DNA of 64,000 nucleotides from Polaribacter sp. Hel_I_88 (GTDB lineage Bacteria; Bacteroidota; Bacteroidia; Flavobacteriales; Flavobacteriaceae), in NCBI RefSeq assembly GCF_000687935.1, contig NZ_JHZZ01000001.1:1550001-1614000 (forward strand), given 5' to 3'. The position numbers were made by a program, and so were the translations under genes. The notes below the pieces were generated by a model. That model was not told the origin of the DNA. It saw only the letters and a program-made list of their open reading frames with translations, and made no database searches. This document shows positions 43,942-54,613 of this stretch, one piece after another (the stretch's first letter is position 1; every line of letters begins with the position of its first letter).

Positions 43942-44041
43942 GGCGTATCAAATCGTATATAAGACCTTATCATACGTTTTAAGTCGCTCATAGGATAGCA
44001 TTTTTACAACTTTGTAGCATCAACGTAATAAAGGAACAAAA

Positions 44042-44545
44042 ATGCTAATTATGAAAACACATATTTTAAAATTATCAAAACTAATTATTACACCTGTCAT
44101 CCAAAAAAAATGGTTTGGAGATCTGTTATTTACAATTCCAAGATTTGTTTGTGGAATGTTATTAACTGTAAGTTTTGGTTCAGATAAGTTTGGTTTGCCT
44201 TGGTCTTCTACAGACAATTTAGGCTTTTTTGAAGTAGCTGCTTGGTTTCCTAAAGACGTTGCAGCATATGGAGGCATTTTTGCTTTATTTCCTGTTTTCT
44301 TTGCTTGGTCAGGAGCTTTTGCTGAAGCAGTTGGTGGGTTGTTTTTAGCTTTTGGTTTTAAAACAAGAATTGCATCTTTTTTAATTATGTGTACTATGTT
44401 GGTTGCTATATTTATGCAAAAATGGAATCAAGGATTATGGGGCATGTTACCAGCAATGGGTTTTTTATGGGTTGCTGTATATCACTTGTATTTAGGTTCT
44501 GGACGTTTTGGAATCGATTTTTTTATCTCAAATAAATTAAAATAA
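44042..44545 (+). CDS. DoxX family membrane protein
   Basis: The 167-residue product has four hydrophobic helices and the DoxX-like ordering, with RFVCGMLLTVSFGSDKFG near the first helix and a central FFAWSGAFAEAVGGLFLAFG helix. An alternative start at 44051 would trim three residues. DoxX proteins are small inner-membrane proteins linked to redox stress. The gene lies downstream of the AraC gene with an intergenic region of 100 bases, and upstream of two small secreted protein genes. Confidence 0.7.
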   Translation: MLIMKTHILKLSKLIITPVIQKKWFGDLLFTIPRFVCGMLLTVSFGSDKFGLPWSSTDNLGFFEVAAWFPKDVAAYGGIFALFPVFFAWSGAFAEAVGGLFLAFGFKTRIASFLIMCTMLVAIFMQKWNQGLWGMLPAMGFLWVAVYHLYLGSGRFGIDFFISNKLK

Positions 44546-44569
44546 AGCATAAATTTTAAAATAAATAAT

Positions 44570-45058
44570 ATGAAAATAATTGTATCAATAATCATTAGTC
44601 TTTGTGTTTTATCAACACTAAACGCACAAAAAAACGTAGAAATTTCTGATTTCGAAATATTAAATAATACCAACTGGAAAGGCATTTTACTATATAAAAA
44701 TTATAGTGATGGCAAAGAAGTTACACTGCAAACTACTATGACTATTTCTTTAAAAAAGAATAAAGTAATTACCGAAATTAAATTCACTGGAGAACCAAAA
44801 GCAAACTCAAAAAACATAGTTAAACTTAGAAAAAAAGGAACTTATTTTGGTAATGAAAAAGTAATTCGAAAAGAAATTTTAAAAAATGGATTTACAAAAA
44901 TAATTACTTTTTATAGGGGAAAAGACAATAGTAAAAAGGCAAAAATGTACAATACCTATCTGTTTAATAAAGACAGCTTTTCAATTACAAAAGAAGTTGA
45001 ATATTTAGATTCGAAAGGAAGATTTATAAGAAATAAGCAAACTTACACAAGGATTTAA
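44570..45058 (+). CDS. Hypothetical secreted protein, 162 aa
   Basis: The product starts with a Sec signal peptide ending near residue 20 (LNAQ). The mature part is beta-rich with several Tyr/Lys-containing strands (NTNWKGILLY, FTKIITFYRGKD), compatible with a small beta-barrel or lipocalin-like protein. No family motif is recognised. It follows DoxX by 24 bases and precedes the lipoprotein at 45070 by 11 bases, suggesting an operon. Confidence 0.55.
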   Translation: MKIIVSIIISLCVLSTLNAQKNVEISDFEILNNTNWKGILLYKNYSDGKEVTLQTTMTISLKKNKVITEIKFTGEPKANSKNIVKLRKKGTYFGNEKVIRKEILKNGFTKIITFYRGKDNSKKAKMYNTYLFNKDSFSITKEVEYLDSKGRFIRNKQTYTRI

Positions 45059-45069
45059 ACAAGCGTATT

Positions 45070-45453
45070 ATGAAAAAAACAATCACAATTTTAGCTATAG
45101 GATTTGTAATTTTATCAAGCTGTGTGCAAAAAGAGTATGAAAAGAAAGTAACTTTTATAGTGGATACTAATGGAGTTGTAGAGATTAAATCTTTAGGTAT
45201 AAAAGGTGATTTTTTACCCAACCAATGGCAAGAATCTTATGCCTTAAAGGATAGTAATAATGATGGAATTTATGAAGTTACTTTCACTGAAAAAACAGCA
45301 GTTGCTGGCATTAATTTTAAGTTTGTTAAAAACGGGTTTGATTATGAATTAAAAGATAAGGAAAACAGAGAAATCATTTTTGAATATAAACCAGAAGTTA
45401 TCACTTACAAGACAAAATTTAATAATCCAACATCAGAAATTATTAAAAAATAA
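45070..45453 (+). CDS. Lipoprotein with possible CBM20/48-like beta-sandwich
   Basis: The 127-residue product has a lipoprotein signal (lipobox LSSC, Cys19). The mature part resembles a small carbohydrate-binding beta-sandwich: VTFIVDTNG, GIKGDFLPNQWQESYALKDSNNDGIYEVTF, FKFVKNGFDYEL, in the style of starch-binding/isoamylase-N domains. It lacks a catalytic domain. The family call is tentative. Confidence 0.45.
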   Translation: MKKTITILAIGFVILSSCVQKEYEKKVTFIVDTNGVVEIKSLGIKGDFLPNQWQESYALKDSNNDGIYEVTFTEKTAVAGINFKFVKNGFDYELKDKENREIIFEYKPEVITYKTKFNNPTSEIIKK

Positions 45454-45646
45454 GAGTATCAAGAAAAATTACTCATCATAGCATTGTTGATAAATACTTT
45501 AATTTTTGCAAAAGTAAATTTAATAGTGAAAAAAAAACGAGTAAATATTTTGGGTATAGTTAAAGCGATTTTTTATTTACAAAATAAGGTCATGGTTTTG
45601 CTGTGTTCAACTTATAAGTGTAACAAAATTATTTTTTAAGGATCTA

Positions 45647-46549
45647 CTAAAAATAAATTTCTTGCGCCAACCTAAACGTATTTGCATGCGCTTCTACAAC
45701 AATATTTACATCTTTAGAATAACCACCACCCATAGAACACATTACCGGAATTTTTAAATCAAAACAAGTTTGTAAAACAAATCGATCTCTTTCTTTACAA
45801 CCTTCAATAGTTAAGGAAAGTTTTCCTAATTTATCAGATTCTAAAACATCTACACCACATAAATAATATATAAAATCTGGTTTTTCTTGGTCAATAAGTT
45901 TTGGTAAAGTTTTTTTTAAAGTTGATAAATATTCATCGTCTTTTGTATTATTTTCTAACCCAATGTCTAAATCAGATTTTTCTTTTACAAATGGATAATT
46001 GCCTTTTCCATGTATAGAAAATGTAGAAACTGTATTGTCTTTTTGGAATATTTCTGCAGTTCCATTTCCTTGATGTACATCTAAATCTACAATTAAAACT
46101 TTTTTTACTATACCTTTATTTTGCAAATATTTTGCACCAATTGCTTGATCATTTAACATACAAAAAGCTTCACCTTTATTAGAAAACGCATGATGTGTAC
46201 CACCAGCAATATTCATGGCAATTCCATTTTTTAAGGCAAATTCACTTGCTTTCATGGTGCCATCTGCAATGATCATTTCACGTTCAATTAAAACTTCAGA
46301 TAAAGGAAAACCTATTTTTCTAGCTTCTTTTTGGTTTAAAGTAATATTTAGTAAATCAAAGAAATACTCAGAATCGTGAACTGTAAAAAAATGTTTGTTG
46401 TTTGGAATTTCTGGTTCAAAAAAATTCTCTCCATTGCAAGTGCCTTCATAGATTAATTGTTCAGGAAGCAAATCGTATTTTATCATCGGAAAACGATGCC
46501 CTTCCTTTAATGGATGATGATAAATAGGGTGATGCGCAATTTTTAGCAT
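45647..46549 (-). CDS. Histone deacetylase-like hydrolase
   Basis: The 300-residue protein has the arginase/HDAC fold: N-terminal HHPIYHHPLKEGHRFP, a GGTHHAFSNKGEAFCMLND stretch with the catalytic His pair, and LIVDLDVHQGNGTAEIF with metal-binding Asp and His. A SIHGKGNYPF segment and a final YYLCGVDVLESDKLG (metal-binding Asp) follow. Bacterial members are usually deacetylases of polyamines, acetoin-type substrates or small acyl groups. It overlaps no neighbour and starts 9 bases before the end of the MG2-like gene on the same strand. Confidence 0.8.
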   Translation of the reverse strand: MLKIAHHPIYHHPLKEGHRFPMIKYDLLPEQLIYEGTCNGENFFEPEIPNNKHFFTVHDSEYFFDLLNITLNQKEARKIGFPLSEVLIEREMIIADGTMKASEFALKNGIAMNIAGGTHHAFSNKGEAFCMLNDQAIGAKYLQNKGIVKKVLIVDLDVHQGNGTAEIFQKDNTVSTFSIHGKGNYPFVKEKSDLDIGLENNTKDDEYLSTLKKTLPKLIDQEKPDFIYYLCGVDVLESDKLGKLSLTIEGCKERDRFVLQTCFDLKIPVMCSMGGGYSKDVNIVVEAHANTFRLAQEIYF

Positions 46550-46558
46550 TCTAATAAA

Positions 46559-48925
46559 TTAATCTAAAGGATAGATTGTTTTCGTTTCAGAAATAAAGGT
46601 TTTACCATTTACAATGCCTTCTATATGTAAATTTATATCAGGTGTATAGGTGTTTAAAATTTTAAATGTAACAAGTCCATTCTCATTAATTTTTAAATTA
46701 GGAAACCAATCAAGAGTTCCATATTCTTTAAAAAATCTTGATGTGTAATTTTCATAGATTGGAGTATAATATTTTTTTGGTGAATTAAAAGTAAGAGGAA
46801 ACTCATATGTAGCTACATCACTTTTTGTAAAATTTACGGATTGATTCAATCTTTTAATTGGATCTGTTACAATTTTTATAACACCTCCACCTCCTCTTAA
46901 ACCATAACCAATACCAGATTTATTAATTTCTATATAATCCACAGTATTCATTGGGAAGTTATTAAGAAAACTAAAATCACTTAATTGCACATCGTCTAAA
47001 ATAACTAAAGGAACATTATTGTTAAAGCTATTAGGATTGGGATTAGTAATTACTAAGCTTCCTGTAAAATCAGTAGCATTAAAGCCTCTTGAGCTTAAAA
47101 AGATTGCTAAAGTTAGCCCTCCTCTAGTTTTTTTGTCATCAAAAAAATCTACGCTTCCATAGCTTCTATTTCTTATTTTTTCTTGTCTAGTAAGTTGTAC
47201 TTCACTTTTTATTTCGATTCCATTTAATACTTCAGTGTCAGATGATTTTGTGAAGTTAAGTTGAAAATCATCAATCTCTTGTGGTACTAGACTTTTTGTA
47301 AATGGAATGCTATAAGATTTGATTGTTAAATCTGGTATTTTAGCTGGGAAATAGTTGAGGTACAAATTTGGTTTTTCAGTATCGTCATTCTTTTTAACAA
47401 TACTAACTCTATAAAGTTCGTTATCTTCTGGAAAAAGGTTGGTATGTTTAAAAGATTTTTCAGAATCCGTTAACGTAAAAACTTGAGTCTTGTTGTTTTT
47501 TAATGGATATACTAAAAAACTTTTATTTGATTTTTTATTAATATTTGCCAGGATATTAATACCCTCTTCAAACTTATTTGAGTAAGTTATTTCTTTAAAA
47601 ATATCTCCCCAATCGTAACTACTCCAACCTTGCGTAATTAATAAATTATCTAAATCATATTTTGTCTTGGCAGTATCATTATCAAAATAATAGGATGCAT
47701 CTTGAATAAAACCTTTTACATAAGGTTCAAGATATGTTTGAGATAAAATATTTGAATTAAAAGCATAAGATTTGGTTTTGCTTGGCAATACTGATATACT
47801 AACATTTTGAATTTTAGTTAAATCAATAGTGTTGTTTACTTGAAGTTTTACAAGTATAGAATCATTTTCAATATTGGTTTGAACGGTTGTTGATTTTGCT
47901 TTATTAATACCAACTGAATTAAAGTACATACGCTCTAAAATGGGTCTATTTTTTTCGACGTCAAAAACAGTAAAGATGTTAATACCAGTAAATAAATCCT
48001 TTTCGTTTATAATCTTTGAGATTTCTGTTTTCTCGTTAAATTGAAATGTTGATGTTTTTAGTTCATTACCATTGTGAATGGCAAGAATAAATTTCTTGTT
48101 TTTAATTATTTCTTTTGTGGCCTTATTAATTTTAAAATCAATGCCTAGTTTGTCTCTTAGCGTATAAATTGAAAATGCAATACCAGTATTTTCTATATTT
48201 TCAATTTCACTTTTAATTTCTCTATCATTATAATTTACGATTATACTGTACTTTCTATTGTTTAAAGGGATGAGAGGAGCTTTAGCAATTCCAAATTGAT
48301 TTAACGTAAATTCTGCAATAGTTTTATTTTCATCGTTAACAATTTTGCCATTTGCGTTAGCAAGTCCAAACCCTTCTTGATCTTTTACTACAATACCAAT
48401 ATTATTTTTTAAATTTAAAACCAAATGCCCACTTTCTGGTAATGCCTGTATTGTATAATTTTTTTCGTTTAAAGGTTTCTTAATTTCTTGATCAATAACG
48501 TAAAATGATTGTTCATAATAATTGCGTTCGTTAAAGTTTAACATCCAATTTGTATATGCTTTAAACTTATAGATTCCTGTGCTAAAAAGGCTGTCTATTT
48601 CAAAAGTATTGTGGCTTAGACTATTATTAACTTTTACTAACTTGCTTTTAATAACGTTATCATTTTTATCAGTTATAACGCAGTATAAATTCTTTGTTAT
48701 TTTTAAAGATTCTTTTTTAGCTTTATCTAAAATATAAGCACTAAAACCTAAAGTTTCATTTTTAATAAAGGTAGATTTATTAATGTGCACGTATGCAATT
48801 TCTCTAGTAGAAACTCCAAACTCTTTGTAAGTGTCTAAAAGTTTTTTTTCATCTACTTGACTTTGTACATTAGAAATTTGAAAAAATAAGGAAAAGAATA
48901 GGAGAATACCATGGTGATTTTTCAT
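46559..48925 (-). CDS. MG2-domain/TonB-plug-like surface protein
   Basis: The start at 48925 gives a signal peptide at once (MKNHHGILLFFSLFFQ...QSQ); the longer ORF to 48970 adds 15 residues of unlikely sequence. The 788-residue product starts with an alpha-2-macroglobulin-like MG2 module (about 20-250: YVHINKSTFIKNETLGFSAYIL, GIYKFKAYTNWML) and contains a TonB-receptor plug-like region near the C-terminal third (VPLVILDDVQLSD, DYIEINKSGIGYGLRGGGGVI), and a C-terminal beta-rich part. Bacteroidota proteins of this type are outer-membrane or periplasmic; function is not known. The HDAC-like gene follows on the same strand. Confidence 0.6.
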   Translation of the reverse strand: MKNHHGILLFFSLFFQISNVQSQVDEKKLLDTYKEFGVSTREIAYVHINKSTFIKNETLGFSAYILDKAKKESLKITKNLYCVITDKNDNVIKSKLVKVNNSLSHNTFEIDSLFSTGIYKFKAYTNWMLNFNERNYYEQSFYVIDQEIKKPLNEKNYTIQALPESGHLVLNLKNNIGIVVKDQEGFGLANANGKIVNDENKTIAEFTLNQFGIAKAPLIPLNNRKYSIIVNYNDREIKSEIENIENTGIAFSIYTLRDKLGIDFKINKATKEIIKNKKFILAIHNGNELKTSTFQFNEKTEISKIINEKDLFTGINIFTVFDVEKNRPILERMYFNSVGINKAKSTTVQTNIENDSILVKLQVNNTIDLTKIQNVSISVLPSKTKSYAFNSNILSQTYLEPYVKGFIQDASYYFDNDTAKTKYDLDNLLITQGWSSYDWGDIFKEITYSNKFEEGINILANINKKSNKSFLVYPLKNNKTQVFTLTDSEKSFKHTNLFPEDNELYRVSIVKKNDDTEKPNLYLNYFPAKIPDLTIKSYSIPFTKSLVPQEIDDFQLNFTKSSDTEVLNGIEIKSEVQLTRQEKIRNRSYGSVDFFDDKKTRGGLTLAIFLSSRGFNATDFTGSLVITNPNPNSFNNNVPLVILDDVQLSDFSFLNNFPMNTVDYIEINKSGIGYGLRGGGGVIKIVTDPIKRLNQSVNFTKSDVATYEFPLTFNSPKKYYTPIYENYTSRFFKEYGTLDWFPNLKINENGLVTFKILNTYTPDINLHIEGIVNGKTFISETKTIYPLD

Positions 48926-49097
48926 AATTTGGGTTTTTGTATTATCATCAAAAAACATGCCAAAATACAAGTATAATTCTAATAATACGCTGTTTTTGTC
49001 AAAAATAATATATAATTTTAATATAATTTTTGTTTAAATCAAAATAAGTAGCTTTCATTTTTCTTTATACAGTTGCCAGTTTTAGCATTTGTAATCC

Positions 49098-50513
49098 TTA
49101 ATCTGTAAACTTCTTAAAGTTAAAGTCTTTCGAAAAAGAATTATACCTTGTTTTTATAAAAAAATCTTTGTATTTAAATACAGTTCCACCTTTATTATTA
49201 GATTTAAAGTCTTTCATTTTATCAAAAGCATTTTCCTCGATTTCTCCTTGAATATGATTAAAATCACTATCTAATAAAGATTCAATTCTTGTAGTTTTGT
49301 TATTTGTAAAAGAATTAAAAGCTATTTGAGCAGGATTAAAAAACACGGTTACAGCTCCAATTGAACCAATAGGAATTCCTCCAAAAGGCATCATCATTCC
49401 TCCACCTGTATTTTGTACTATATAGCCACCAATGGTTAAATGATATGTATTTTTCACTTTTCTAACAGACAAACCTGTATTTCCTTTTGCAATTCTTCTT
49501 AAAAATCGTTTTGTTTTCCCTAGTTCTCTTGAGGAATCATATAAACCACCTTCTTGCATAATAGGTGTGTTTTTAAAAGTAATAGAATCGTTTTTAGTTG
49601 CAGAATACTCTTTTATTAAATTACCAGTTTCAAAATCTAAAATTTCTACAGTAAATTTATCTTTTGTGGTTGCTAACGTAAAAAGGTGATCGCCATTTAA
49701 ATAAGAATTTGTTCTTTTGGCTTTTTCACCTAATTTAGGTTTTCTAAATTGAAACGAGTTAGCTAACAAAGTATTCAAATCTATTTGAAGTACTTGTGTA
49801 AACATTTTATGGTGATCTAATGTGATTAAAATTGTATGATCTCTCACAAACATTTTTCTAAATTCAGAAGTTAATTCTATAGAATTTGGAGTGTTTTCAT
49901 CAAATTTATTCAAATTTTCGCCTTCTATTAAAAGAGACGTTAACTTCTTATTTTTACCTTTAGTATCTATAAATCTTAACTCAGAAATATCAATATTATT
50001 TTTTTGTGGATCGCCATTTTCATTAAAAGTATAAATAGATAAACTATTATTAAATTTAGAACCAGCAATTAAATAAAACTTATTTTTAGAAACTACAGTT
50101 TGTATAAATGTTTCATTTTCATCAATAGTAAATTCTTTAAATGATGTTGAACCATCGTTAAAAGAAAACCTTACTGAAGCAAAATCAGTTTGATTTTTAT
50201 TGGTTAAAAAAACACGATAAGAATCATCTTTAGAGGCGCTAGAACCAATAATAACTTTAAATTTTCTTCTTTTTTCTTCGGATGTAATTTTTTCAGTAAC
50301 TTTAAAATCAGCATCAATTTTATAGCCATATACATTTTTTGCATCTGCTACAAAAAAAGCAATTTCATCAGTTTCTGTATTCACAACAGGAATTACATCT
50401 TTTATATCTGATGCTGATGTTTTTAAATCGTTCTGAAAAGTTATTAATGTTTCTTGTGATAAAACAGCAACACTAAAACACATAAAAAGTGCACTTAAAA
50501 TATTCTTGATCAT
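49098..50513 (-). CDS. Hypothetical secreted protein, 471 aa
   Basis: The product has a Sec signal (ending near VAVLSQ, residue 20) and a long beta-rich mature part with repeated blade-like strands (FKVIIGSSASKDDSYRVFL, NSLSIYTFNENG), suggesting a beta-propeller; a glycine-rich GGGMMMPFGG stretch is near 370. No enzyme motif recognised. Its start codon lies 9 bases beyond the stop of metG on the same strand. Confidence 0.5.
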   Translation of the reverse strand: MIKNILSALFMCFSVAVLSQETLITFQNDLKTSASDIKDVIPVVNTETDEIAFFVADAKNVYGYKIDADFKVTEKITSEEKRRKFKVIIGSSASKDDSYRVFLTNKNQTDFASVRFSFNDGSTSFKEFTIDENETFIQTVVSKNKFYLIAGSKFNNSLSIYTFNENGDPQKNNIDISELRFIDTKGKNKKLTSLLIEGENLNKFDENTPNSIELTSEFRKMFVRDHTILITLDHHKMFTQVLQIDLNTLLANSFQFRKPKLGEKAKRTNSYLNGDHLFTLATTKDKFTVEILDFETGNLIKEYSATKNDSITFKNTPIMQEGGLYDSSRELGKTKRFLRRIAKGNTGLSVRKVKNTYHLTIGGYIVQNTGGGMMMPFGGIPIGSIGAVTVFFNPAQIAFNSFTNNKTTRIESLLDSDFNHIQGEIEENAFDKMKDFKSNNKGGTVFKYKDFFIKTRYNSFSKDFNFKKFTD

Positions 50514-50522
50514 ATTTATTTT

Positions 50523-52571
50523 TTAACTAACTTCTTGTCCGTTTTTAACTTTTTTTCCTGGTTCCATAAATGCTAATTTTCCATCTGGAGTATCAGTCAT
50601 TAAAATCATTCCTTGGCTTTCTACACCACGTATTTTTCTAGGTTCTAAATTCACTAAAACAGAAACTTGCTGTCCAATAATTTCATCAGGAGAAAAGCTT
50701 TCTGCAATTCCAGAAACAATGGTTCTTGTATCAATACCAACATCAACCTTTAATTTCAAAAGTTTTTTTGTTTTGGTAACTTTTTCAGCTTCTAAAATGG
50801 TTCCAATTCTAATATCTAACTTTGTAAAATCTTCAAAATCGATGGTTTCTTTTTGAGGAGCAACTATTTTTTTCTCTTGTTCATTCGCGATTTTAGTAGC
50901 TTCTAATTTCTCAATTTGAGCATCAATCGTTTTGTCTTCAATTTTAGAAAACAATAATTCGCCTTTTTCAATTTGATGATTGGCATCAATTAAAATATTT
51001 TTTTCAGTGATATTTTGCCAAGATAAGTTTTCATCAATATTTAAAATTCCTTTTAGTTTTGTAGATGTAAAAGGTAAAAATGGTTCTGCTAAAACTGCTA
51101 AAGCTGTAGATATTTGTAGAGCAACATACATAATTGTTTGTACACGTTCTGCATCAACTTTAATCTTTTTCCAAGGTTCTTCATCAGCTAAATACTTGTT
51201 TCCAAGTCTTGCTAAATTCATTAATTCTTGGCTTGCTTCTCTAAATCTATATCTTTCTATTGATTTTCCAATTATGTTTGGAAACTCTTTTACAGCCGCT
51301 AAAATATCTTCATCAACTTCTGAAAAATTGTTTGGTTCAGGTATAATTCCTTGATAGTATTTGTTGGTTAAAACCACAACTCTATTAATAAAATTACCAA
51401 AAATGGCAACTAATTCGTTGTTATTTTTTGCCTGAAAATCTTTCCAAGTAAAATCGTTGTCTTTGCTTTCTGGAGCGTTTGCAGTTAATGTATAACGTAA
51501 AACATCTTGCTGATTTGGAAACTCTTCCAAATACTCATGCAACCAAACTGCCCAGTTTTTAGAAGTCGATAATTTATTGCCCTCTAAATTCAAGAATTCG
51601 TTTGCAGGCACATTATCTGGTAAAATATAATCTCCATGCGCTTTTAACATCGATGGAAATATAATACAGTGAAAAACAATATTGTCTTTCCCAATAAAAT
51701 GAACCAATTTTGTATCGTCTTTTTTCCAGTAGTCTTCCCAGTTTTTGCCTTCTTTTGATGCCCATTCTTTGGTAGATGATATGTAGCCAATTGGCGCATC
51801 AAACCAAACATATAAAACTTTCCCATCAGCATCTTTTAAAGGCACAGGAATTCCCCAGTCCAAATCTCTGGTTACAGCTCTTGGGCGCAAACCATCGTTA
51901 ATCCAAGAATTAACTTGACCTAAAACATTCGGTTTCCAATCCTTTTTAGAGCCAACCCAATTTTTTAAAAAAGCTTCATGTTTATCTAAAGGTAAAAACC
52001 AGTGTTTTGTTTCTTTTACGGTTGGCACATTACCTGTAATTGCCGATTTTGGGTTGATTAAATCTGTTGCATTATGAGATGTTCCACAGTTTTCACATTG
52101 GTCTCCATAACTTTCTTCAAAACCACATTTTGGACAAGTTCCTACAATAAATCTGTCAGCTAAAAATTGATCTGCTTCAGCATCATATAATTGTTCTGAA
52201 GTTTCTTCAATAAACTCACCATCATTATACAATTTTGTAAAAAAATCAGAAGCTGTTTTATGATGAATCTCTGCAGAAGTTCTTGAATAATTATCAAAAG
52301 AAATTCCAAAATCTACAAACGATTTTTTAATAATTCCATGATACTTATCGATAATTTCTTGTGGAGAAACCCCTTCTTTCTTGGCTCTCATTGGTATTGC
52401 AACACCATGTTCATCTGATCCAGAAATAAAGGCAACATCTTTGCCTTTTAAACGTAAATAACGTGCATAAATATCTGCTGGCACATACACACCTGCTAAA
52501 TGCCCAATATGAATTGGACCATTTGTATAAGGTAAAGCTGCTGTAATTGTATATCTTTTTGGAGTATTCAT
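50523..52571 (-). CDS. metG: Methionyl-tRNA synthetase
   Basis: The 682-residue enzyme has class I signatures: HIGH in [11 protein letters not shown] (near residue 20) and KMSKS-like KLSTSKNW (near 335). A zinc knuckle [18 protein letters not shown] lies at about 144-161. The C-terminal EMAP/tRNA-binding domain (about 575-682: [28 protein letters not shown]) is present. It charges tRNA-Met in the cytoplasm. It looks intact and typical in length. A -7-like box TACTTTTG lies about 45 bases upstream (52613-52620, minus strand). Confidence 0.95.
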   Translation of the reverse strand: MNTPKRYTITAALPYTNGPIHIGHLAGVYVPADIYARYLRLKGKDVAFISGSDEHGVAIPMRAKKEGVSPQEIIDKYHGIIKKSFVDFGISFDNYSRTSAEIHHKTASDFFTKLYNDGEFIEETSEQLYDAEADQFLADRFIVGTCPKCGFEESYGDQCENCGTSHNATDLINPKSAITGNVPTVKETKHWFLPLDKHEAFLKNWVGSKKDWKPNVLGQVNSWINDGLRPRAVTRDLDWGIPVPLKDADGKVLYVWFDAPIGYISSTKEWASKEGKNWEDYWKKDDTKLVHFIGKDNIVFHCIIFPSMLKAHGDYILPDNVPANEFLNLEGNKLSTSKNWAVWLHEYLEEFPNQQDVLRYTLTANAPESKDNDFTWKDFQAKNNNELVAIFGNFINRVVVLTNKYYQGIIPEPNNFSEVDEDILAAVKEFPNIIGKSIERYRFREASQELMNLARLGNKYLADEEPWKKIKVDAERVQTIMYVALQISTALAVLAEPFLPFTSTKLKGILNIDENLSWQNITEKNILIDANHQIEKGELLFSKIEDKTIDAQIEKLEATKIANEQEKKIVAPQKETIDFEDFTKLDIRIGTILEAEKVTKTKKLLKLKVDVGIDTRTIVSGIAESFSPDEIIGQQVSVLVNLEPRKIRGVESQGMILMTDTPDGKLAFMEPGKKVKNGQEVS

Positions 52572-52612
52572 TGAATTTTCCTTGATTGGTTTAAAACTGA
52601 TTTTTTAAAGTG

Positions 52613-52620
52613 CAAAAGTA
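52613..52620 (-). promoter_or_regulatory. Candidate -7 box (TACTTTTG) for metG
   Basis: The minus strand has TACTTTTG, matching the Bacteroidota TAnnTTTG element, 42 bases before the metG start at 52571. No clear -33 TTTG at the usual distance was found, so this is a partial match. Confidence 0.4.
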
Positions 52621-52674
52621 CAAAAAATCAATTTTGTTTAGTTGTTGAAAATACTTACATTTCATAAAAAAAGA

Positions 52675-53298
52675 ATGCAGAGAAGTAGCTTTATTTTTAT
52701 CTTCTTTTTGATAAGTTTTTTATCAATAAAAGCACAAGAAATACAAGATTCTATTATTAAAAAGCCAAATCCTATATTTTTCGGCGATTTAAGTTTAGGT
52801 TATGGAAATGGTTCTTTAAGAGGATTAATGGGAGGTGTAAGTTTGAATTATCAATCAAAAAACAACCTTTTTACATTTAGACATTTAGAAATTATTCAAT
52901 ATGATAATATTGATTTTTTTCTAATTTTCCCTATCAACGTAGAAAGTAGAAATATTAGAGAATATGCTGTTTTATATGGAAAAAGATATATTGAAGATGG
53001 TACTTCGTATCATTTTTCTGGTGGTTTTTCTTATAATACATATCAACAAAGAAAAGAAAACGATATTATTGCAAGTGAATCTTTTGTAGGTTTTCCTTTA
53101 GAAGCAGGTATTAGCTGGTTTAAAAATACAAAGCAAAAGTTTAGAATTTTTTATGGATTAATTCCTGTTGGGAAACCCACAAGTTTTGGAAGATCTATTG
53201 GTTTTAAATTACATGCTAATATTGCAAGAAGAACGTATGTTGGTATTGGTGTAACTTTTGGATTGGGTTGGCATAAAGTTTATGAAGGCGATGATTAA
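52675..53298 (+). CDS. Outer-membrane beta-barrel-like secreted protein
   Basis: The ATG at 52675 is preferred to a TTG at 52642 because it gives a signal peptide (MQRSSFIFIFFLISFLSIKAQ region). The 207-residue product has alternating-residue strands typical of small outer-membrane barrels, ending in GVTFGLGWHKVY. The gene is divergent to metG. Function unknown; there is no porin or transport motif. Confidence 0.5.
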   Translation: MQRSSFIFIFFLISFLSIKAQEIQDSIIKKPNPIFFGDLSLGYGNGSLRGLMGGVSLNYQSKNNLFTFRHLEIIQYDNIDFFLIFPINVESRNIREYAVLYGKRYIEDGTSYHFSGGFSYNTYQQRKENDIIASESFVGFPLEAGISWFKNTKQKFRIFYGLIPVGKPTSFGRSIGFKLHANIARRTYVGIGVTFGLGWHKVYEGDD

Positions 53299-53305
53299 AA
53301 TTCAA

Positions 53306-53905
53306 TTAATCTTCAAAAATTTCGCCAACTAAAAAGTTTAAATCAGGGAAAATAGAACTTGTTGCTATTTCTTCCTCAATTAATGGTTTTAAACCGATGT
53401 AAATATCATCTTTTAAAACATAACGCCAAATTACTTTTTCACGATAATCTACAATCCAATATTCTTTTACACCATTTTCTTCATACAATTCGTATTTTTA
53501 TTTCATCTCTTTTTTAGAGTTTCCTGGAGATAAAATTTCGATAATAAAATCTGGAGATCCTAAACAACCTTTTTTATCTAATTTTTTAGGGTCACAAACC
53601 ACACAAATATCTGGCTGAAAAACAGTAATTATATCTTCATCTTTTGTAGAATTTTTTCTTTTATCTACAAGTCTAACATCAAAAGGAGCAATGTAAACTT
53701 TATAGGAAGATTTGTAAAAATGATTCAAAAAAATTCGGCTCAATGCACTAGAAGTTCCTTGATGCATTCTTGCAGGTGCAGGAGACATTTTAAAAACCTT
53801 GCCTTTTATAATTTCGATACGTTCTTTAAAGCGCCACTGCAAATAATCTGCATAGGTATATATTTTTCCGTAATCTAAAATTGGCTCTTCTACAGAATTT
53901 TCCAT
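53306..53905 (-). pseudogene. Uma2-family gene with single nonsense mutation
   Basis: This is a near-copy of the intact gene at 53924-54523, starting at the ATG at 53905. Residues MENSVEEPILDYGK to about 135 are intact, but where the intact copy has Tyr (TAT) the codon here is TAA (plus-strand T at 53498). After it the frame continues to the normal end (GEIFED) at 53306. One substitution thus truncates the protein before its C-terminal strand and helix. Uma2/DUF820 proteins have a PD-(D/E)xK-like fold of unknown role. The stop could also be a sequencing error. Confidence 0.75.
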
Positions 53906-53923
53906 ATAATTTTATTTTCAATA

Positions 53924-54523
53924 TTAATCTTCAAAAATTTCGCCAACTAAAAAGCTTAAATCAGGGAAAATAGAACTTGTTGCTATTTCTTCCTCAATTA
54001 ATGGTTTTAAACCGATGTAAATATTATCTTTTAAAACATAACGCCAAATTACTTTTTCACGATAATCTACAATCCAATATTCTTTTACGCCATTCTCTTC
54101 ATACAATTCGTATTTATATTTCATCTCTTTTTTAGAGTTTCCTGGAGATAAAATTTCGATAATAAAATCTGGAGCTCCTAAACAACCTTTTTTATCTAAT
54201 TTTTTAGGGTCACAAACCACACAAATATCTGGCTGAAAAACAGTAATTATATCTTCATCTTTTACAGACTTTTTTCTTTTATCAATTAAGCGAACATCAA
54301 AAGGAGCAACATAAACCTCGCAAGTAGATTTATGAAAAACGTTCAAGAAAACTCTACTTAATTTACTGGAAACTTTTTGATGAAGCCTTGCAGGTGCAGG
54401 AGACATTTTAAAAACTTTGCCTTTTATAATTTCGATACGTTCTTTAAATCGCCATTGTAAATAATCTGCATATGTATATACTTTTCCATAATCTAAAATT
54501 GGTTCTTCAACAGAATTTTCCAT
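53924..54523 (-). CDS. Uma2-family PD-(D/E)xK-like protein
   Basis: The ATG at 54523 is chosen over one at 54565 because it matches the start of the tandem copy. The 199-residue protein has the Uma2/DUF820 landmarks: KERIEIIKGKVFKMSPAP, FQPDICVVCDPKKLDKKGCLGAPDFIIEILSPGNSKKEMKYKYELYEE in two parts, and VKEYWIVDYREKVIWRY. These keep an Asp/Glu/Lys core resembling restriction-endonuclease folds (DFIIEILSP; the ExK position is not a perfect match). It lies in tandem with a broken copy (18 bases apart). Function of the family is unclear. Confidence 0.75.
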   Translation of the reverse strand: MENSVEEPILDYGKVYTYADYLQWRFKERIEIIKGKVFKMSPAPARLHQKVSSKLSRVFLNVFHKSTCEVYVAPFDVRLIDKRKKSVKDEDIITVFQPDICVVCDPKKLDKKGCLGAPDFIIEILSPGNSKKEMKYKYELYEENGVKEYWIVDYREKVIWRYVLKDNIYIGLKPLIEEEIATSSIFPDLSFLVGEIFED

Positions 54524-54613
54524 AACTTTTGTTTTTATAAAATTACAATTTTTTAGAATATACACAAAATAGAGATTATATGACTATTTTTGATTGAATT
54601 TTAGTTTGATTTG

